A stretch of DNA of 64,000 bases from JAPLJM01 sp963708515 (GCA_963708515.1 CAVPSX010000005.1:11439-75438), one strand, 5' to 3'; shown: positions 1-8,616, numbered from the stretch's first letter. Notes: generated from the sequence alone by a model not told the origin. Numbers and translations are program-made.

Positions 1-811
1 TGGCCCATCCGGCCATTTCAAGCCTGGGCGTCAGTCCGTGGACCCTGGCAAAGGCCTTGCTCGCTATGACGACGGCGCCTGCCCCTTCCGATACGACAAA
101 TCCCCGTCGGTTTACCGAGAAAGGGCGGCTTGCCGTCTGCGGCAGTTCCTGCGCCCGCCCGTCCTTAGGGCGGTAGGCGCCGTTCATGGTCGCAAAACCT
201 CCAAGTATGGTTTCCACCAGGGAGAAATCCACGGCCCCGCAAATGACGACATCGGCCATGCCCAGTTCAATGAACATGGCGCCGACGATCATGGACGTTA
301 CCCCGGTGGCGCAGGCCGTAATGGTGGCGGTAATGGGGCCGGTCGCCCCGGTCATCATGGAGACTTTGCCCCCCACCATGTTGATGCAGGAATTCGGATT
401 GGTGAACGGATGGGGCAGTTTCCCCTCCGCCACCCAGAGCCGGTCGGCCCGGATGACCGCGTCCTGGCCACCGACGGCTGAACTGAAGGTAATGGCCGTT
501 CTCGGCGCGAGGTCCGGGGTAATGTCGATCCCGCTTTTATCCAGCGCCCGGTGGACCACCAGCAGGGCATGTTTGAAAATCGGCGACGTCCACAGGGCCA
601 TATCACGGGTGGCGAGAAAGGGATAGGCCCTGGCGTCTATCGGGGGCGTCTCTCCGGCAATCCGTACAGGGAAATGATCCCGCAGGGGGAAGCGGGTCAG
701 GGGACCGATGCCGCTGTCGCCCCTGACCGCCCGCTTCCATTGTGTTTCCATATCCACACCCAGGGGCGAGACAGCGTCATAGCCCAATATGACCGGTCGT
801 TGTCTGTCCAT
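1..811 (-). CDS. beta-ketoacyl-ACP synthase (KAS II/FabF-like), 3' end outside window
   Basis: Condensing enzyme of the thiolase fold that extends an ACP-bound acyl chain by decarboxylative Claisen condensation. I translated the minus strand from the ATG at 811. It gives about 270 residues without a stop, beginning MDRQRPVILGYDAVSPLG. The nucleophile motif TACATG is present with Cys167, followed by the usual SEGAGAVVI block near residue 250. The catalytic histidines would lie in the missing C-terminal part. It is only 5 bases downstream of a radical SAM gene and lies at the distal end of the 8-kb minus-strand operon with two ACPs and a FabZ-like dehydratase, so it probably builds a specialised acyl or polyketide chain. 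It could be FabF or a chain-length-factor-like partner, but the intact Cys argues for a working synthase. Confidence 0.88.
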   Translation of the reverse strand, partial: MDRQRPVILGYDAVSPLGVDMETQWKRAVRGDSGIGPLTRFPLRDHFPVRIAGETPPIDARAYPFLATRDMALWTSPIFKHALLVVHRALDKSGIDITPDLAPRTAITFSSAVGGQDAVIRADRLWVAEGKLPHPFTNPNSCINMVGGKVSMMTGATGPITATITACATGVTSMIVGAMFIELGMADVVICGAVDFSLVETILGGFATMNGAYRPKDGRAQELPQTASRPFSVNRRGFVVSEGAGAVVIASKAFARVHGLTPRLEMAGWA

Positions 812-816
812 GAACG

Positions 817-1818
817 TTACCAGGGGATGAACCGGTAGAGTTTGGCGAACATCTCATAGACCTCGATCCAGTTTTGAAGATCTCTGGCCGAGGCCAGGTG
901 GTCCCTTTTGTTGACCATGACCCAGCTCATATGGGCCGCGCCGTCCTTGCAGGTGGAGCAATCCCGCGTGGCGGAGGTGCAGCACCGGTGCCGGGTTTGC
1001 AGATCCGAGGCCCACCTGACAAAGCGGATGAGCCTTTTGGGTTGCGGATTCCGGTCATCCATCTGCTCCGTTACGGACGGGCACTCGCTCCATCCGAAGG
1101 AACGCCCCAGCATCTTCCCCGTGGTAATGATCTCATGATAGTACTTGCAGGAAATGACCGTCCGGGGATAACGCTCCAGCAGGTCATCCATTTCGGCGCG
1201 CACGTCTTTGAGCTTGTCCTTTGTCCAGAAAAATCCATCGACCTGTTCATCATTCGTCAGGAGCTGGAGATGGACCTTGAGGCCTACATCTTCGATCTTC
1301 CTGATGATGCGTTCTGTCCTTCCCACCTGTTTCGGCGTAATGGTGTAAAGGTAATAGGCGTCTGGGTCTCCCGCATAATTCCGGCTGGAAACGGCAAAGG
1401 TGTCTTTTCCCCGGAGCACTTTTTCATCTTCTTCGTCGCCCCACAGGGAGATGCCAACCATCATGTCGGGAAAGCGGTCCCGGGGGACCCGTATCTGCCC
1501 GTTGGTTGCACAATACGTCGGCATCGTGCGGTAGAACGCCTCGACACGGTCCAGATAAAGCGTCGGTTCTCCGCCGATAAGGATGGCCAGGTTCACGCCC
1601 CTGTCCTTTTCCTTTTGAACGAAGGCCTGCCATTTCTCTATATCCGTTTCCTCGGCGGCGGCCTCATGTTCGCCGGAGGAAAAGAAAAAACAGCCCTTGC
1701 AACGTAAATTGCAGCGGTTGGTTATATCATAGATGGAGCTGCGGATATTGAGGGCCGCGATTTTCCGGTAACGCTCATGCCACGCCGCATCCAGTAAGGA
1801 ACTGACTGTTTTCATCAC
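817..1818 (-). CDS. radical SAM protein A
   Basis: 333-aa radical SAM enzyme. The cluster-binding motif is C-NLR-C-KG-C at Cys36, Cys40 and Cys43 (CxxxCxxC), so it should bind a [4Fe-4S] cluster and cleave SAM to a 5'-deoxyadenosyl radical. A second cysteine group near the C terminus (RCCTSATRDCSTC) may bind an auxiliary cluster. It is clearly a paralogue of the next gene upstream (1888-2994): same spacing, same C-terminal Cys group, same ending layout. The substrate is unknown. Its place between a ketosynthase and a dehydratase-ACP fusion suggests action on an ACP-bound or free lipid chain. This is inferred from context only. Confidence 0.85.
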   Translation of the reverse strand: MMKTVSSLLDAAWHERYRKIAALNIRSSIYDITNRCNLRCKGCFFFSSGEHEAAAEETDIEKWQAFVQKEKDRGVNLAILIGGEPTLYLDRVEAFYRTMPTYCATNGQIRVPRDRFPDMMVGISLWGDEEDEKVLRGKDTFAVSSRNYAGDPDAYYLYTITPKQVGRTERIIRKIEDVGLKVHLQLLTNDEQVDGFFWTKDKLKDVRAEMDDLLERYPRTVISCKYYHEIITTGKMLGRSFGWSECPSVTEQMDDRNPQPKRLIRFVRWASDLQTRHRCCTSATRDCSTCKDGAAHMSWVMVNKRDHLASARDLQNWIEVYEMFAKLYRFIPW

Positions 1819-1887
1819 GCTTCTCTCTTTTCAATAAAACAGGCTCACTGCCGCAAAGACATCGAAAACCGATCTTCCCGTACCTTT

Positions 1888-2994
1888 TCAGGAGGATAGC
1901 CGGGGAGGGCTTACCAACTTGCGGCAGAGATTGTCACTTTTATTGTACCCTTTGACCCAGACAGTCAGATACGTATCAACATAGTCGAGCCATGATCGGA
2001 ACGTGTCGGGATCCGTCGCATGGCGATGGAGCCGGGCCGTCACGACAGCGCTTCCCGAGGCGTAATGGCGACAATCGTCACAATCCGTATCCGGGACGCA
2101 GCAGGCCGCTTCCCTATCCCAGGAGAGATCGGCCCGGTACTGCCGGAAAGACCGTCCAAGGCCGATATCCTCGGAGCGGTTCATACGGGGATAGGTGCAG
2201 CCATAGAGGGCATGGAGCCCCTGCCGATGGGTGTGGGCCACCGCGCTGTAGTGAGAAAAAATGACGTTCCCGGGATAACGCGCCATCAGGTCCATCATGA
2301 CCTGGCGGGTCCGGTCCAGGGACGCCTCATCATGCCGGAGGGGGCCGGCATAACCCAGGGGCGCTGAAAACACGTTGAAGGTGATCCTCCCGTCGTCGCG
2401 AACGATGGATTCCACAACCCCATCCGCTTCGTCGAGATTGTCGCGGGTGAACGTATAAACGAAGACCGCCCGGGGATCAGCGTGGTAATTGCCGATCTGT
2501 TTGAGAAGCAGATTTTTTGCCTTTCTTATCCGCAGACTGGTTTCATCGTTCCCCCAGACGGAAATATGAATCTGATAACCGACAGATTCGGGTATGCGCT
2601 TCAAACCGTTCGTGGCGATACACCCTAAGGGTATTTCGCCATAGCAGACTTTCAGGATGTCCGGAACCAGAGACGGCTCGGCGCCGGCCAGCACCGCATA
2701 GGTGATGCCCCGTTTTCTCTCCTCATGCATGAGCCTTTGCCACGCCCCGGGGTCGTCGTTTTCCGGGGCAAACTGCTTGTGCCCCTCATAATAATAACAG
2801 CCGTCGCAGCGGATGTTGCAGCGGGTCGTCATATCGTATGTCGATTCCCGGAGAAAGAAAAACTTCCGCACCTTCTCCCAGCGCTCGCGCACCGCCGGGT
2901 CGGCCAATAGCTCGGAGAATTTCCATTTTTTCTTTATGTTATCTTCTCGGGATAACGATAATGCGTTGGTATGATCCATGGAGCGCTCAATCAT
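1888..2994 (-). CDS. radical SAM protein B
   Basis: 368-aa radical SAM enzyme with C-NIR-C-DG-C at Cys59, Cys63 and Cys66, and a C-terminal cysteine group (CCVPDTDCDDC) that matches the one in its paralogue at 817-1818. Sixty-nine bases separate the two genes, and the upstream dehydratase-ACP gene stops 9 bases before this start, so all three are probably co-transcribed. The ATG at 2994 is taken as start, but the ATG at 2979 is equally possible because neither has a strong Shine-Dalgarno. The product is unknown. Tandem radical SAM paralogues next to FAS-II-like genes recall the candidate ladderane-lipid clusters described in anammox bacteria, a family-level resemblance rather than proof. Confidence 0.84.
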   Translation of the reverse strand: MIERSMDHTNALSLSREDNIKKKWKFSELLADPAVRERWEKVRKFFFLRESTYDMTTRCNIRCDGCYYYEGHKQFAPENDDPGAWQRLMHEERKRGITYAVLAGAEPSLVPDILKVCYGEIPLGCIATNGLKRIPESVGYQIHISVWGNDETSLRIRKAKNLLLKQIGNYHADPRAVFVYTFTRDNLDEADGVVESIVRDDGRITFNVFSAPLGYAGPLRHDEASLDRTRQVMMDLMARYPGNVIFSHYSAVAHTHRQGLHALYGCTYPRMNRSEDIGLGRSFRQYRADLSWDREAACCVPDTDCDDCRHYASGSAVVTARLHRHATDPDTFRSWLDYVDTYLTVWVKGYNKSDNLCRKLVSPPRLSS

Positions 2995-3003
2995 TCGGTC
3001 ATT

Positions 3004-3687
3004 TCAGACCTGGGCCAGTTTCATCCGGATATAGTCGGCAATCTTGCGAATACTGCCGAGTTTTGGATAATCGTCTTCATCGATGGTGATGCCATATTCA
3101 TCCTGCAGAACGAGAACCACCGTCGCCAGATCCATGCTGTCAACGCCTAACTCATCGACCAGATCAAGATCGGGATTGAACGTCTCCTTCGTAATCTCCT
3201 CGAGCTTCAGCTCGAAGATGATGATTTCGGTAATGCGAAGGAGCAGGGCTTCTTGATCAATGTTTTCCATACGTTCATCATTCTCCTTGCCTGTGAAATA
3301 AGTCTTCAGTTCCATTACGCCGGTGCATACCGTATGTCCTTTTACGGAAACCTCGAACCGATAGTCATGGCCATGATCAGCGATGGCGGAAGACACGGAT
3401 ATGCTTAACGTCTCACCCGGCCTGACGGGTCTTCTGAAACGAACCTTACGGATCCCTTTTATTGCAATCCGTCCGCCTTTTTCGGAGCCCTGTCGCCTGA
3501 AGGCTTCGGCCACCATGGACAATATGGCAATACCCGGAAGGATCGGTTCCCCTGGAAAGTGGCCGGAGAACCACAACGAGGCGACATCCATGCGCGCCTC
3601 CGCCAAGGGGACAGGCTTAAACCTGTCCCCTGTTCCCGAAGACGCTCCCGGATAGGACAGGATATGCCATGGTTCCTGCATTGTCAC
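3004..3687 (-). CDS. FabZ-like 3-hydroxyacyl-ACP dehydratase fused to an acyl carrier protein
   Basis: 227-aa two-domain protein. Residues about 30-130 form a hotdog dehydratase domain with the FabZ signature GHFPGEPILPG (residues 42-52). Residues about 141-227 form an ACP with the phosphopantetheine site at Ser184 in LGVDSMDL. It should dehydrate a 3-hydroxyacyl chain carried on its own or a partner ACP. The first codon is GTG at 3687; an ATG lies two codons later. An AAGGAG lies 12 bases before an in-frame ATG at 3270 in the linker, so a free ACP could also be made from the same gene. A palindromic repeat (3607-3630) sits in frame inside the N-terminal codons. Confidence 0.87.
   Translation of the reverse strand: MTMQEPWHILSYPGASSGTGDRFKPVPLAEARMDVASLWFSGHFPGEPILPGIAILSMVAEAFRRQGSEKGGRIAIKGIRKVRFRRPVRPGETLSISVSSAIADHGHDYRFEVSVKGHTVCTGVMELKTYFTGKENDERMENIDQEALLLRITEIIIFELKLEEITKETFNPDLDLVDELGVDSMDLATVVLVLQDEYGITIDEDDYPKLGSIRKIADYIRMKLAQV
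3607..3630. repeat. REP-like palindrome inside a coding region
   Basis: Perfect 9-bp inverted repeat GGGGACAGG / CCTGTCCCC around a 6-base loop (CTTAAA). It lies within the N-terminal codons of the dehydratase-ACP gene and encodes part of a GTGDRFKPVP stretch not expected in FabZ proteins. It resembles dispersed REP-type palindromes common in deltaproteobacterial genomes. Insertion into the gene without loss of frame is an inference. Confidence 0.6.
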
Positions 3688-3809
3688 CGCAGCTCATTTT
3701 TCGACTATTTTACGACTTCGCAACATTTGCCCATGACGAAATTTGCTTACCTATCATTTATCAAACCGCAGATCAACATTTTTTATGTACAGGCAAGTAT
3801 TCATTATCC

Positions 3810-4631
3810 TTAGCAATCAATGGAAACCCGGGTCATAATGGGTTTCCCGATGAGTTCGGCCAGGGGTCTGACCTGCAACCCTTTATGTTTCAGACCGGAA
3901 AGGATGTTGTCGACTTCGTGCAGCCAGCGGTCGGCATCTGTATCCGGCCGCGGCCGGACATCATGCAGAAGAATAATATCATCGGGTCTCACCTTCTTCA
4001 GGATCTTTCCTGCCAACCCATGGATACGTCTATTGCCGAAATCATTGGCCCGGCATGAAAATGTCAGGCAGAAAAGCCCTTTAACTTTCAACATATCCGC
4101 CAGTTTCGGGCTGGTAATCCCCACGGGAGGACGAAAAGCGACGGGTGATATGCCAAAGCGATGCAATACGGCTTGTGTGGCGTCGATCTCCCGGGCCAGC
4201 GTTTGAGAGGGGCGAAGCATCAGAAAGGGATCATGTCGGTAAGAATGATTTCCGATATCATGGCCCTGTGCGAGAATCTCCCCAATGAGGTCTCCATTTT
4301 TTTCAGCGTTGACGCCGGTGACAAAAAAAGCCGCCTGCACGGCATGCCGCTTCAACAAATGAAGCAGCGGACCGGTTGTAACCGGGTCCGGACCGTCATC
4401 GAAGGTGACGGCGACCGCCGGCCCGCCCGCATTTCCCCGGCTGACGATGGGGAGAAAGAAACCCCAGCGGGGAAAGAATGGCGCTGCCAGGCAAAGGAAC
4501 AGAAAAACGGAAAACGGCGCCGCTGCCCATTCGATTTTAACGAAAGCCATGATCGGGGCGAGCATAAAGGCGGCCAGGCCGGTGATCATGGCCGGGGAAG
4601 CACGTCCTGTATCAGCGCCATGACGGTTCAT
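3810..4631 (-). CDS. membrane-anchored polysaccharide deacetylase (NodB-type)
   Basis: 273-aa carbohydrate esterase family 4-like protein. Two hydrophobic segments near the N terminus should anchor it in the membrane. The NodB domain follows with the metal/catalytic motifs TFDDGPDP, GNHSYRH (HxxxH), FRPPVG and DIILLHD. I start it at the ATG at 4631 because that codon overlaps the upstream stop as ATGA, a classic coupled junction; a longer frame begins at 4649. Such enzymes remove acetyl groups from amino sugars. Within this lipid-like operon it might act on a glycolipid head group, which is inference. The 122-base gap between this gene and the dehydratase-ACP gene is the longest inside the operon. 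Confidence 0.85.
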   Translation of the reverse strand: MNRHGADTGRASPAMITGLAAFMLAPIMAFVKIEWAAAPFSVFLFLCLAAPFFPRWGFFLPIVSRGNAGGPAVAVTFDDGPDPVTTGPLLHLLKRHAVQAAFFVTGVNAEKNGDLIGEILAQGHDIGNHSYRHDPFLMLRPSQTLAREIDATQAVLHRFGISPVAFRPPVGITSPKLADMLKVKGLFCLTFSCRANDFGNRRIHGLAGKILKKVRPDDIILLHDVRPRPDTDADRWLHEVDNILSGLKHKGLQVRPLAELIGKPIMTRVSIDC

Positions 4632-5977
4632 CGGATCAGAAGCTCCCACAGGGGCCCGGTATGTCCCCGGGCATAGAGCCTGGACATCATCCGGTACATC
4701 CGGGGCGGGCCGGAACCAACCACCCAGTTTTCGCGATCTGCGGCGTGGTCTTTTATGCGTTTCAGGACGGTCTCGCGATGGAGGGCCACAGACCAGTAAA
4801 ATGTCGGTTCCATGAGATCGTTCCCGTCTTTGATCTGCCTTTCCTGCAAGGCCAGAATATAGAGAGGCGTGTGGGGATAAATCCTTATCCCGGCAAAAAC
4901 GAAAAAAACCGTTTTGTCCAATCTCTCGGTCCGAAACAGGGTCTCCTCCAGTGTTTCCTGGTTTTCACCCGGACCGCCGATCATGAGATAATGGGCGACA
5001 TGAAGGCCGGCGTCACCGGCCAGCCGGTGTGATGTAAAGACATCTTCTGCAAGGAACGGTTTGCCATAAGCCCTGAGCGTGGGGTCGGCAAGGGATTCCG
5101 TGCCGAACTCCACATGCGTCAACCCGGCGTCGGCGAGGATGCGATAGTAGTCCGGCGGTGGGGCCGTGGGTGTAAAAAAGCCGCCCCAGGGGATGGAAAG
5201 CCCCGCTTTCTTGAAAGCCAGAGCTACGTCCAGGCTATGTTCATAATGGCTGTTGAACGTTGAGTCGGTGATGTACAGATACTTTGCGCCGGCCTCCTGA
5301 AGCATTCTGGCCGTCCGCCCCACTTCCGCCGGTTCGGCAAAACGCAGGCGCCTCCCCTCAATATGGGGGTAGGTGCAGTAAATGCAATGGAAGGGGCATC
5401 CCCTTTTCGTTTGCAGGTTGAGCATGCCGCCCCTCTTCAGATAATAAGACCGGTAGGAATGATCGGGAATGCCGCCGCGCCCGAAGGATGCAGGCAGAGG
5501 CTCCGGGTAGACAGCCGGACCTTTCCGGGCGATAACGCCGGGGAGTTCCGAAACGGATTCCTGCCGTTCCAGGGCCTGAAGAAGCAGGGGGAGCCTTTCC
5601 CCCTCGCCGATAATGCCGAAATCGGCCTCCAGCCTGGCCATGAACTCTCCGGGCAGGATCGTGAAGCCGCTTCCTCCCAACACGATCACGCCCTGTGAGT
5701 GCCGGCGGATAGTATCGATCAAGGCGCTGATTTCACCGATAAAGGATTCCGTGCGGGTATCGTCGGTATTGTCGATGTTCCGGATGGAGATGCCGATCAC
5801 ATCGGGGCGCAAATCGGCAAGAACGGCAGCGATGCCCGCGCTTTCTTTCATCTCGTTCATATCGATGCAGCTCACCTGATGGGGCGGTGAGATGGCGTTC
5901 ACGACATAATCCAGACCGAGAGGGTAGGTCGGATAGGGCTGCTGCACGGTATTGGTGGAGACGAGAAGGATCTTCAT
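4628..5977 (-). CDS. B12-binding-domain radical SAM protein
   Basis: 449 aa. Residues 1 to about 135 look like a cobalamin-binding Rossmann domain (MKILLVSTNT start, VIVLGGSGFTILP, FGIIGEGE). The radical SAM core follows with Cys194, Cys198 and Cys201 in C-PFH-C-IY-C. The family methylates unreactive carbons or performs ring or chain rearrangements. The start overlaps the stop of the upstream oxidoreductase as ATGA, and its stop overlaps the start of the deacetylase the same way, so the three genes should be translationally coupled. The substrate is unknown; the setting among ACPs, a ketosynthase and a CrtI-like enzyme points to an acyl or polyene intermediate. Confidence 0.87.
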   Translation of the reverse strand: MKILLVSTNTVQQPYPTYPLGLDYVVNAISPPHQVSCIDMNEMKESAGIAAVLADLRPDVIGISIRNIDNTDDTRTESFIGEISALIDTIRRHSQGVIVLGGSGFTILPGEFMARLEADFGIIGEGERLPLLLQALERQESVSELPGVIARKGPAVYPEPLPASFGRGGIPDHSYRSYYLKRGGMLNLQTKRGCPFHCIYCTYPHIEGRRLRFAEPAEVGRTARMLQEAGAKYLYITDSTFNSHYEHSLDVALAFKKAGLSIPWGGFFTPTAPPPDYYRILADAGLTHVEFGTESLADPTLRAYGKPFLAEDVFTSHRLAGDAGLHVAHYLMIGGPGENQETLEETLFRTERLDKTVFFVFAGIRIYPHTPLYILALQERQIKDGNDLMEPTFYWSVALHRETVLKRIKDHAADRENWVVGSGPPRMYRMMSRLYARGHTGPLWELLIR

Positions 5978-7455
5978 TGGAATTCCCCGGCAACGTCACG
6001 GGCAAATTGCTCGTGACCGATGATCTGCATGACCGCCTGAAACGATCCCAGGACCGTCCCCATGATGCCGGGGCACAGCCTGTTCTGTCCTGCCAGGTAC
6101 AGACCGTTGATGGATGTCCGATTCAAAGACGCCGCCTTCATCAGTTGTCCTGCTGAGCGAAGAATGCCGTAAGGAGACCCGTCGGGGCTCGCCACCCAAT
6201 CCCGGATCGTCAGGGGTGTAAAGCTGTCCAGTATCTTCCCGTCCGTAAGCGGACCGAAGATCTTGGATGCCTCAGAGATGAAATGACGGGCCTTTTTCTC
6301 CTTTTTCGCTCCATAGTCGCTGCCGCGCCGTCCGGAGCGCGTACCGGACCATGGCCGCCACCCTTCAACGCTGCTCGTGGTGATAATGGACAGGAGGTTG
6401 ACCCCCGCCTGCCCGCTGGGTCGCAATTGATGAAAAACCCCCCGGGTCAGGGAGCCATCTGCTTCCGGATAGAGACGATAGATATTATAGGGCAAGGCAG
6501 TGTGCATATCGGCGTTCACGGCCAGATGGATGCCGAAAAGACCTTTGGTGTCGATGAGCTGTGCAACCCGCTGAACGTAGGATGGCCGAAGCGCCCCGGC
6601 CGGCACCAAGGCGGCCGCGACCCTGGGATGGATGGCCGCGATGATGGTCCACGCCTCCAGAATGCGGCCGGACTTCAACACAACGCCCTGCACCTGTCCG
6701 GATTCCACCCGGATACTCTCCACGCCGTCTCCCGCGATGACATCGCCTTCCAGGGATTTGAAGCTCGCTAAAAAGGCGTCCGCCATCCGGGTGCTGCTGC
6801 AGGCCAGTCGCCAGGATGACATCAGGTAAGAGGCCAGGGTCATGTAATAATAAATGGCGGGGCATTCCTGGAGGGGCACCCCGATCAAAGTTGCCGGGAC
6901 AGCCAGGACATTGCGGAGTCTTTGGGAACAACCGAATCGCAGGAGGCGCTGCCCCATGGACTCGAAGTTTAAGTAAGACAAGGCCGCCGTCGTCGGAGAC
7001 AGGACCATGTCCAAGGAGGACAGCGTTCGGGATATCTCCCGGAGATCGGCCATGATCCCCTTGATTTGGACTTGTTCTTCAGGAAAGGCTTGATGGAGGC
7101 TTATCTCAAAGGCATCCATGCCGGACGGAAGATCGAAGACAAAGTCGTCGTATACATAGCGATCGATAATGCCTTCCATTCCCATGCGCTCAAGGGGGAT
7201 CAGCGGGGTGACGCCAAGGTAATCCCATAAACGGCGCAGGGGCTGACCCTCATCGAGGGCTCCCATATAATGGACGCCGGTGGGACATTCGATGCCGGAC
7301 CGCGCATAGCTGCGCATCAACCCTCCGGGCAGGGGGTTTTTTTCCACCACCGTGACCCGGCAATGAAGTTTTGACAGAATAATGCCGGCGGCGAGACCTC
7401 CGATGCCGGAACCGATGATCAGGACACGTCCGGGGGCGAGGTTTTGTTTCGTCAT
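5974..7455 (-). CDS. CrtI/retinol-saturase-like FAD-dependent oxidoreductase
   Basis: 493 aa. The N-terminal dinucleotide-binding motif GSGIGG (residues 15-20) with VVEKNPLPGG and a C-terminal block (LYLAGQNRLCPGIMG) are typical of the phytoene desaturase / carotenoid isomerase / retinol saturase superfamily. These flavoenzymes add, remove or isomerise double bonds in long lipids. It is the second gene of the minus-strand unit, 23 bases after a free ACP and coupled by ATGA to the B12-radical SAM gene. The combination fits desaturation or rearrangement of an acyl chain, but no carotenoid genes (crtB, crtE) are seen here, so a carotenoid role is unlikely. Confidence 0.85.
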   Translation of the reverse strand: MTKQNLAPGRVLIIGSGIGGLAAGIILSKLHCRVTVVEKNPLPGGLMRSYARSGIECPTGVHYMGALDEGQPLRRLWDYLGVTPLIPLERMGMEGIIDRYVYDDFVFDLPSGMDAFEISLHQAFPEEQVQIKGIMADLREISRTLSSLDMVLSPTTAALSYLNFESMGQRLLRFGCSQRLRNVLAVPATLIGVPLQECPAIYYYMTLASYLMSSWRLACSSTRMADAFLASFKSLEGDVIAGDGVESIRVESGQVQGVVLKSGRILEAWTIIAAIHPRVAAALVPAGALRPSYVQRVAQLIDTKGLFGIHLAVNADMHTALPYNIYRLYPEADGSLTRGVFHQLRPSGQAGVNLLSIITTSSVEGWRPWSGTRSGRRGSDYGAKKEKKARHFISEASKIFGPLTDGKILDSFTPLTIRDWVASPDGSPYGILRSAGQLMKAASLNRTSINGLYLAGQNRLCPGIMGTVLGSFQAVMQIIGHEQFARDVAGEFQ

Positions 7456-7478
7456 GGTATGGGGGCGCTGATTATCGC

Positions 7479-7748
7479 TCAGGCGGCTTTGTTCGTTGAC
7501 TTGTGGTCATAGACATACGCCGCCAGGGCGCAGACGGAGGCAAAGACTTTGACGCCCAGTTCCTTGCTGTCAATCTCGACACCGTAATCTTTTTCGAGCA
7601 TCATGACCAGCTCCAGGACATCAATGGAATCCAGCCCCAGATCGCCTCCGATAAGCTGTGCTTCGGCATCGATATCATCTGGCGCCACGTCAATGAGGTT
7701 TAAGGTTTCGATAATTTTCTTTTTCAGTTCAAATATGAGTGAATCCAT
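7479..7748 (-). CDS. acyl carrier protein
   Basis: 89-aa acidic ACP. The phosphopantetheine attachment site is Ser41 in GGDLGLDSIDVLE. I chose the ATG at 7748 because AAAGGA sits five bases before it; the longer frame from 7754 would place its start on top of that ribosome-binding site. It is the first gene of the operon that runs toward position 1, with a good promoter just upstream (7777-7806). It is distinct from the ACP domain fused to the dehydratase, so the pathway has at least two carriers. Confidence 0.9.
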   Translation of the reverse strand: MDSLIFELKKKIIETLNLIDVAPDDIDAEAQLIGGDLGLDSIDVLELVMMLEKDYGVEIDSKELGVKVFASVCALAAYVYDHKSTNKAA

Positions 7749-7776
7749 GCCCATCCTTTTACCCGTATAATTTTTA

Positions 7777-7806
7777 TATATATGACAATCATTGAAAGAA
7801 AGTCAA
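7777..7806 (-). promoter_or_regulatory. sigma-70-like promoter for the ACP/radical SAM operon
   Basis: Reading the minus strand, TTGACT is followed after 18 bases by TATATA (a 17-base alternative gives ATATAT). The -10 lies about 30 bases before the ACP start, so transcription would begin just ahead of its ribosome-binding site and run through at least eight genes. Confidence 0.55.
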
Positions 7807-7971
7807 CATCAATGATCTCCTTCGCTTGCTCGATATCAGACCGCTAAAAGCAGGACTGCCGGGAGAAATAATCATTATAATATCTTCCGGGGATTTGCAC
7901 GCTTTCAGACGTTGAAGCGGCGTGCTTATCGCTCAGTATCCATGCGGGTATATGCCTCCGTGAAAAATCTT

Positions 7972-8322
7972 TCAGGAAAGTAATTTTCTCAGGAAAATTT
8001 GCATGGCGTATCTCACCAAAACCCCAAGGTAGTGGGGTGCGCGTGCCAGCCACGCCCCGACAATAAAGACAACATAGGAGAGAGCATAGGTCGTCGGGCA
8101 GCCGATGACGGCGATCATCGGTTCCTGGAGCCAGGCCGCCAGAACGCTCAGAACGGCCACCGCCGGCCAGCCGATAACATAACTCAACCCCATTAAAATC
8201 AATCCGGTGATCAACCGTGTCGTCAGAGGCTCTTTGAATTCACTAAGCTCCGTCGGATTCTCAAGTATCTCCATGACATATTTCCGTCCGGCAAGGTATT
8301 CGGCAATTTTTCTTCGAATCAT
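7972..8322 (-). CDS. small membrane protein of unknown function
   Basis: 116 aa, not recognised. A polar N-terminal third (about 35 residues) is followed by two or three hydrophobic stretches (LITGLILMGLSYVIG, VAVLSVLAAWL, TYALSYVVFIVGAWLA), so it should be an inner-membrane protein. AAGGATAAGG lies four bases before the ATG at 8322, supporting the start. It is on the same strand as the ACP operon but is separated from it by about 220 bases including that operon's promoter, so it may be a separate unit. No family assignment is made. Confidence 0.6.
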   Translation of the reverse strand: MIRRKIAEYLAGRKYVMEILENPTELSEFKEPLTTRLITGLILMGLSYVIGWPAVAVLSVLAAWLQEPMIAVIGCPTTYALSYVVFIVGAWLARAPHYLGVLVRYAMQIFLRKLLS

Positions 8323-8587
8323 AAAACCTTATCCTTTAAAACGGGCCGGTTGTTCCAAATCCGGACGCCATGCACCTGCACGAGCGATGACATATACACG
8401 AGAGAACCTGGTATCGCCGGGCAAATGAATTCCAGGGAAGAAGTCGATGGGTTAAATACACGAGGCCTCCCTTTTCTGCAACGGCTTTTCTGCAACCAAT
8501 AACGGAAAGGCATGTCGTTCGATCTTGTTTTTTCATGCCGGCGATTTTCCTGTCGATTATTTCATGCATTCTATTTCCAGCCGGTTC

Positions 8588-8616
8588 TTGACAGGGCACG
8601 ATGCGCATATTATAGG
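8588..8616 (+). promoter_or_regulatory. consensus sigma-70 promoter for the GT25 gene
   Basis: TTGACA, a 17-base spacer, then TATAGG, ending 21 bases before the ATG at 8638. It sits inside the longer open frame beginning at 8512, which argues for the shorter start. The rest of 8323-8637 holds no convincing gene. Confidence 0.65.
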
